64,000 nt of DNA from assembly GCA_964580675.1 (NCBI GenBank), contig CAZOLI010000011.1, positions 25,319 to 89,318 of the forward strand. The letters are read 5' to 3'. Position numbers and translations under genes: made by a program. Shown in pieces: positions 63,046-64,000 of this stretch. Source of the stretch: CAZOLI01 sp964580675. GTDB lineage: Bacteria; Planctomycetota; MHYJ01; CAYXQY01. The first letter of the stretch is position 1. Every line of letters begins with the position of its first letter. The notes beneath the pieces are model-generated. The model was not told where the DNA came from. It saw only the letters and a program-made list of their open reading frames with translations, and searched no databases.

Positions 63046-63184
63046 TGGGACCTCCTCGGTATAACAAGAGAAAAAACAATGTTCCCGTGATTATGAATGC
63101 AAATTTTATGACAGAAAATTTTGGTTAAGGAATGGAAAAATGGAACCGTTTTCGGAATGTTGTTCGACGAAACGAGGGGAGAAG

Positions 63185-63214
63185 AAAAAAAAAATAATGT
63201 GTGAATACATCATT
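63185..63214 (-). terminator. Likely rho-independent terminator of nrdJ
   Basis: On the minus strand a short AT-rich stem (AATGATG with CACATT, one bulge) is followed by TATTTTTTTTTTC with ten T residues. It lies about 50 bases after the nrdJ stop, so nrdJ and the PII gene are probably separate transcripts. The stem is weak but the T tract is strong. Confidence 0.5.
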
Positions 63215-63260
63215 TTGAGCACCCCGGGTTGCAATTCTGCAACAATTTCTTTTCCGTCGT

Positions 63261-64000
63261 TCAGGGTTTCATCTCGGGCGAAGAATGCAATTCCACAACG
63301 TGGTCGCAGGACCGCATACATTCCTCTTTTCGCTCTGATGCGCCAAGCACGGATTGTTTGTTATGGGTGTTCCGGAAAACGGTAATCCCTTTACAGTTTT
63401 GTTCCCGGGCATATCCAAAAATCGATTGAATGTCGTCTGCTGTGGTATCTTTCGAAAGGTTGACAGTTTTGCTCACGGCATTGTCCACGTGTTTTTGAAA
63501 GGCGGCCTGGACCCGTACATGCTGCTCGGGGGAAATATCATGCGCGGTTTGAAATAGGGGTTTTACGTCTTTCGGAATTTGTTTAAGGTCCTGTATGGTT
63601 GTTCTGTTTTTAATGGTTTCCATCAGCTGTTCCGAGTAGAAACCGCGATCCCTGGCGTGCTTCACAAAGCGATCACTGGTCACCTCCAGACCACCCAGTA
63701 CACGTTTGTCGTACGAAACCCCATACAGAGGTTCGATGCCGGAGGAACAGTTGGCAATAAGAGAGATGGTACCGGTGGGAGCGATGGTGGTCCGGGTCGC
63801 GTTTCGCATCGGGGATTGGTACGTGGATTGATTGTGGTACGGAAAGGAACCCCTGGATGTCGCGAGATTCCTTGAGTATGTGCGAGCGGATTCGGCAATG
63901 AATGACATCACGGTCTCCGCTTTTTCGATGGCCCGTTCCGATGAATAGGGAATCTCGAGATCCGTGAGAAAATCATGAAAACCCATCACTCCCAGCCCGA
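63261..64000 (-). CDS. nrdJ: B12-dependent class II ribonucleotide reductase, C-terminal part
   Basis: The gene enters from the right edge and only about 246 C-terminal codons are visible. They include GLGVMGFHDF, TTIAPTGTISLIANCSSGIEPLYGV and CKGITVFRN, all hallmarks of the adenosylcobalamin-dependent ribonucleotide reductase. It makes deoxyribonucleotides without oxygen. Class II enzymes usually end in a Cys-rich redox tail, often a zinc-ribbon with C-x-x-C. Here the frame stops (TGA at 63261) soon after EECMRSCDH, with no such tail. The same frame continues past the stop for 16 codons, including CNPGC, before a second TGA. The cobalamin adenosyltransferase at 26612 could supply its cofactor. 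Confidence 0.93.
   Translation of the reverse strand, partial: GLGVMGFHDFLTDLEIPYSSERAIEKAETVMSFIAESARTYSRNLATSRGSFPYHNQSTYQSPMRNATRTTIAPTGTISLIANCSSGIEPLYGVSYDKRVLGGLEVTSDRFVKHARDRGFYSEQLMETIKNRTTIQDLKQIPKDVKPLFQTAHDISPEQHVRVQAAFQKHVDNAVSKTVNLSKDTTADDIQSIFGYAREQNCKGITVFRNTHNKQSVLGASERKEECMRSCDHVVELHSSPEMKP

Overview
The window looks like chromosomal DNA of a diderm (two-membrane) bacterium of middling GC content. Most predicted proteins are strongly acidic (Asp/Glu-rich with modest Lys), which suggests a salt-adapted lifestyle. A Wza-type export lipoprotein, several lipoproteins and M16 zinc proteases with signal peptides fit an outer membrane. I cannot assign a phylum from sequence alone. 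Sigma-54 activators, a kinase-TPR regulator, tandem DUF2330 proteins and a class II ribonucleotide reductase recall Myxococcota-like or candidate-phylum bacteria, but that is inference.

Layout. 1-4154: the start of a membrane glycosyltransferase, then a possible operon of a secretin-like lipoprotein, accB, accC and an AmaP-like membrane protein. 4284-8795: two NtrC-type sigma-54 response regulators flanking an orphan EboE-like gene. 8764-11777: a GT4 glycosyltransferase translationally linked to an asparagine synthetase. 11908-19724: ferritin, aldo/keto reductase, alr, uvrB, another GT4, and a stand-alone HD alarmone-hydrolase-like gene coupled to a small acidic protein. 19797-27190: a Wza-like exporter lipoprotein, a candidate small RNA, an AMP-ligase/ACP/PlsC/glutaredoxin fusion, an alpha/beta hydrolase, and acyl-CoA dehydrogenase overlapping a cobalamin adenosyltransferase.

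27191-28109 is non-coding and packed with inverted repeats and five classes of degenerate 6-8 bp tandem repeats. 28110-41471: lipB, surface-glycan glycosyltransferases around a 1931-residue kinase/ATPase/TPR/GAF/sigma-54 activator with two Fis-type helix-turn-helix motifs, maf, and an isolated dnaA. 42076-50002: two small redox genes, then a locus of one membrane-anchored protein whose frame continues past a TGA and two DUF2330 paralogues sharing a 193 bp identical tract. 50094-64000: a methyltransferase, tRNA-Ala(CGC), a BNR-propeller protein, an M16 protease pair, a fumarylacetoacetase-family enzyme, a giant disordered surface protein, an SLC13/TrkA-C transporter, a divergent PII protein and the 3' end of nrdJ.

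Themes. Glycosyltransferases, asnB and the Wza-like lipoprotein point to exopolysaccharide or glycan assembly scattered through the chromosome. The accBC genes, the ligase/acyltransferase fusion, acyl-CoA dehydrogenase and lipB belong to fatty-acid and lipid metabolism. The cobalamin adenosyltransferase could supply cofactor to the B12-dependent ribonucleotide reductase. The points I most want checked are the read-through frame at 44821, the DUF2330 pair, the kinase-activator fusion, the lipid-enzyme fusion and the repeat-rich gap at 27191-28109.
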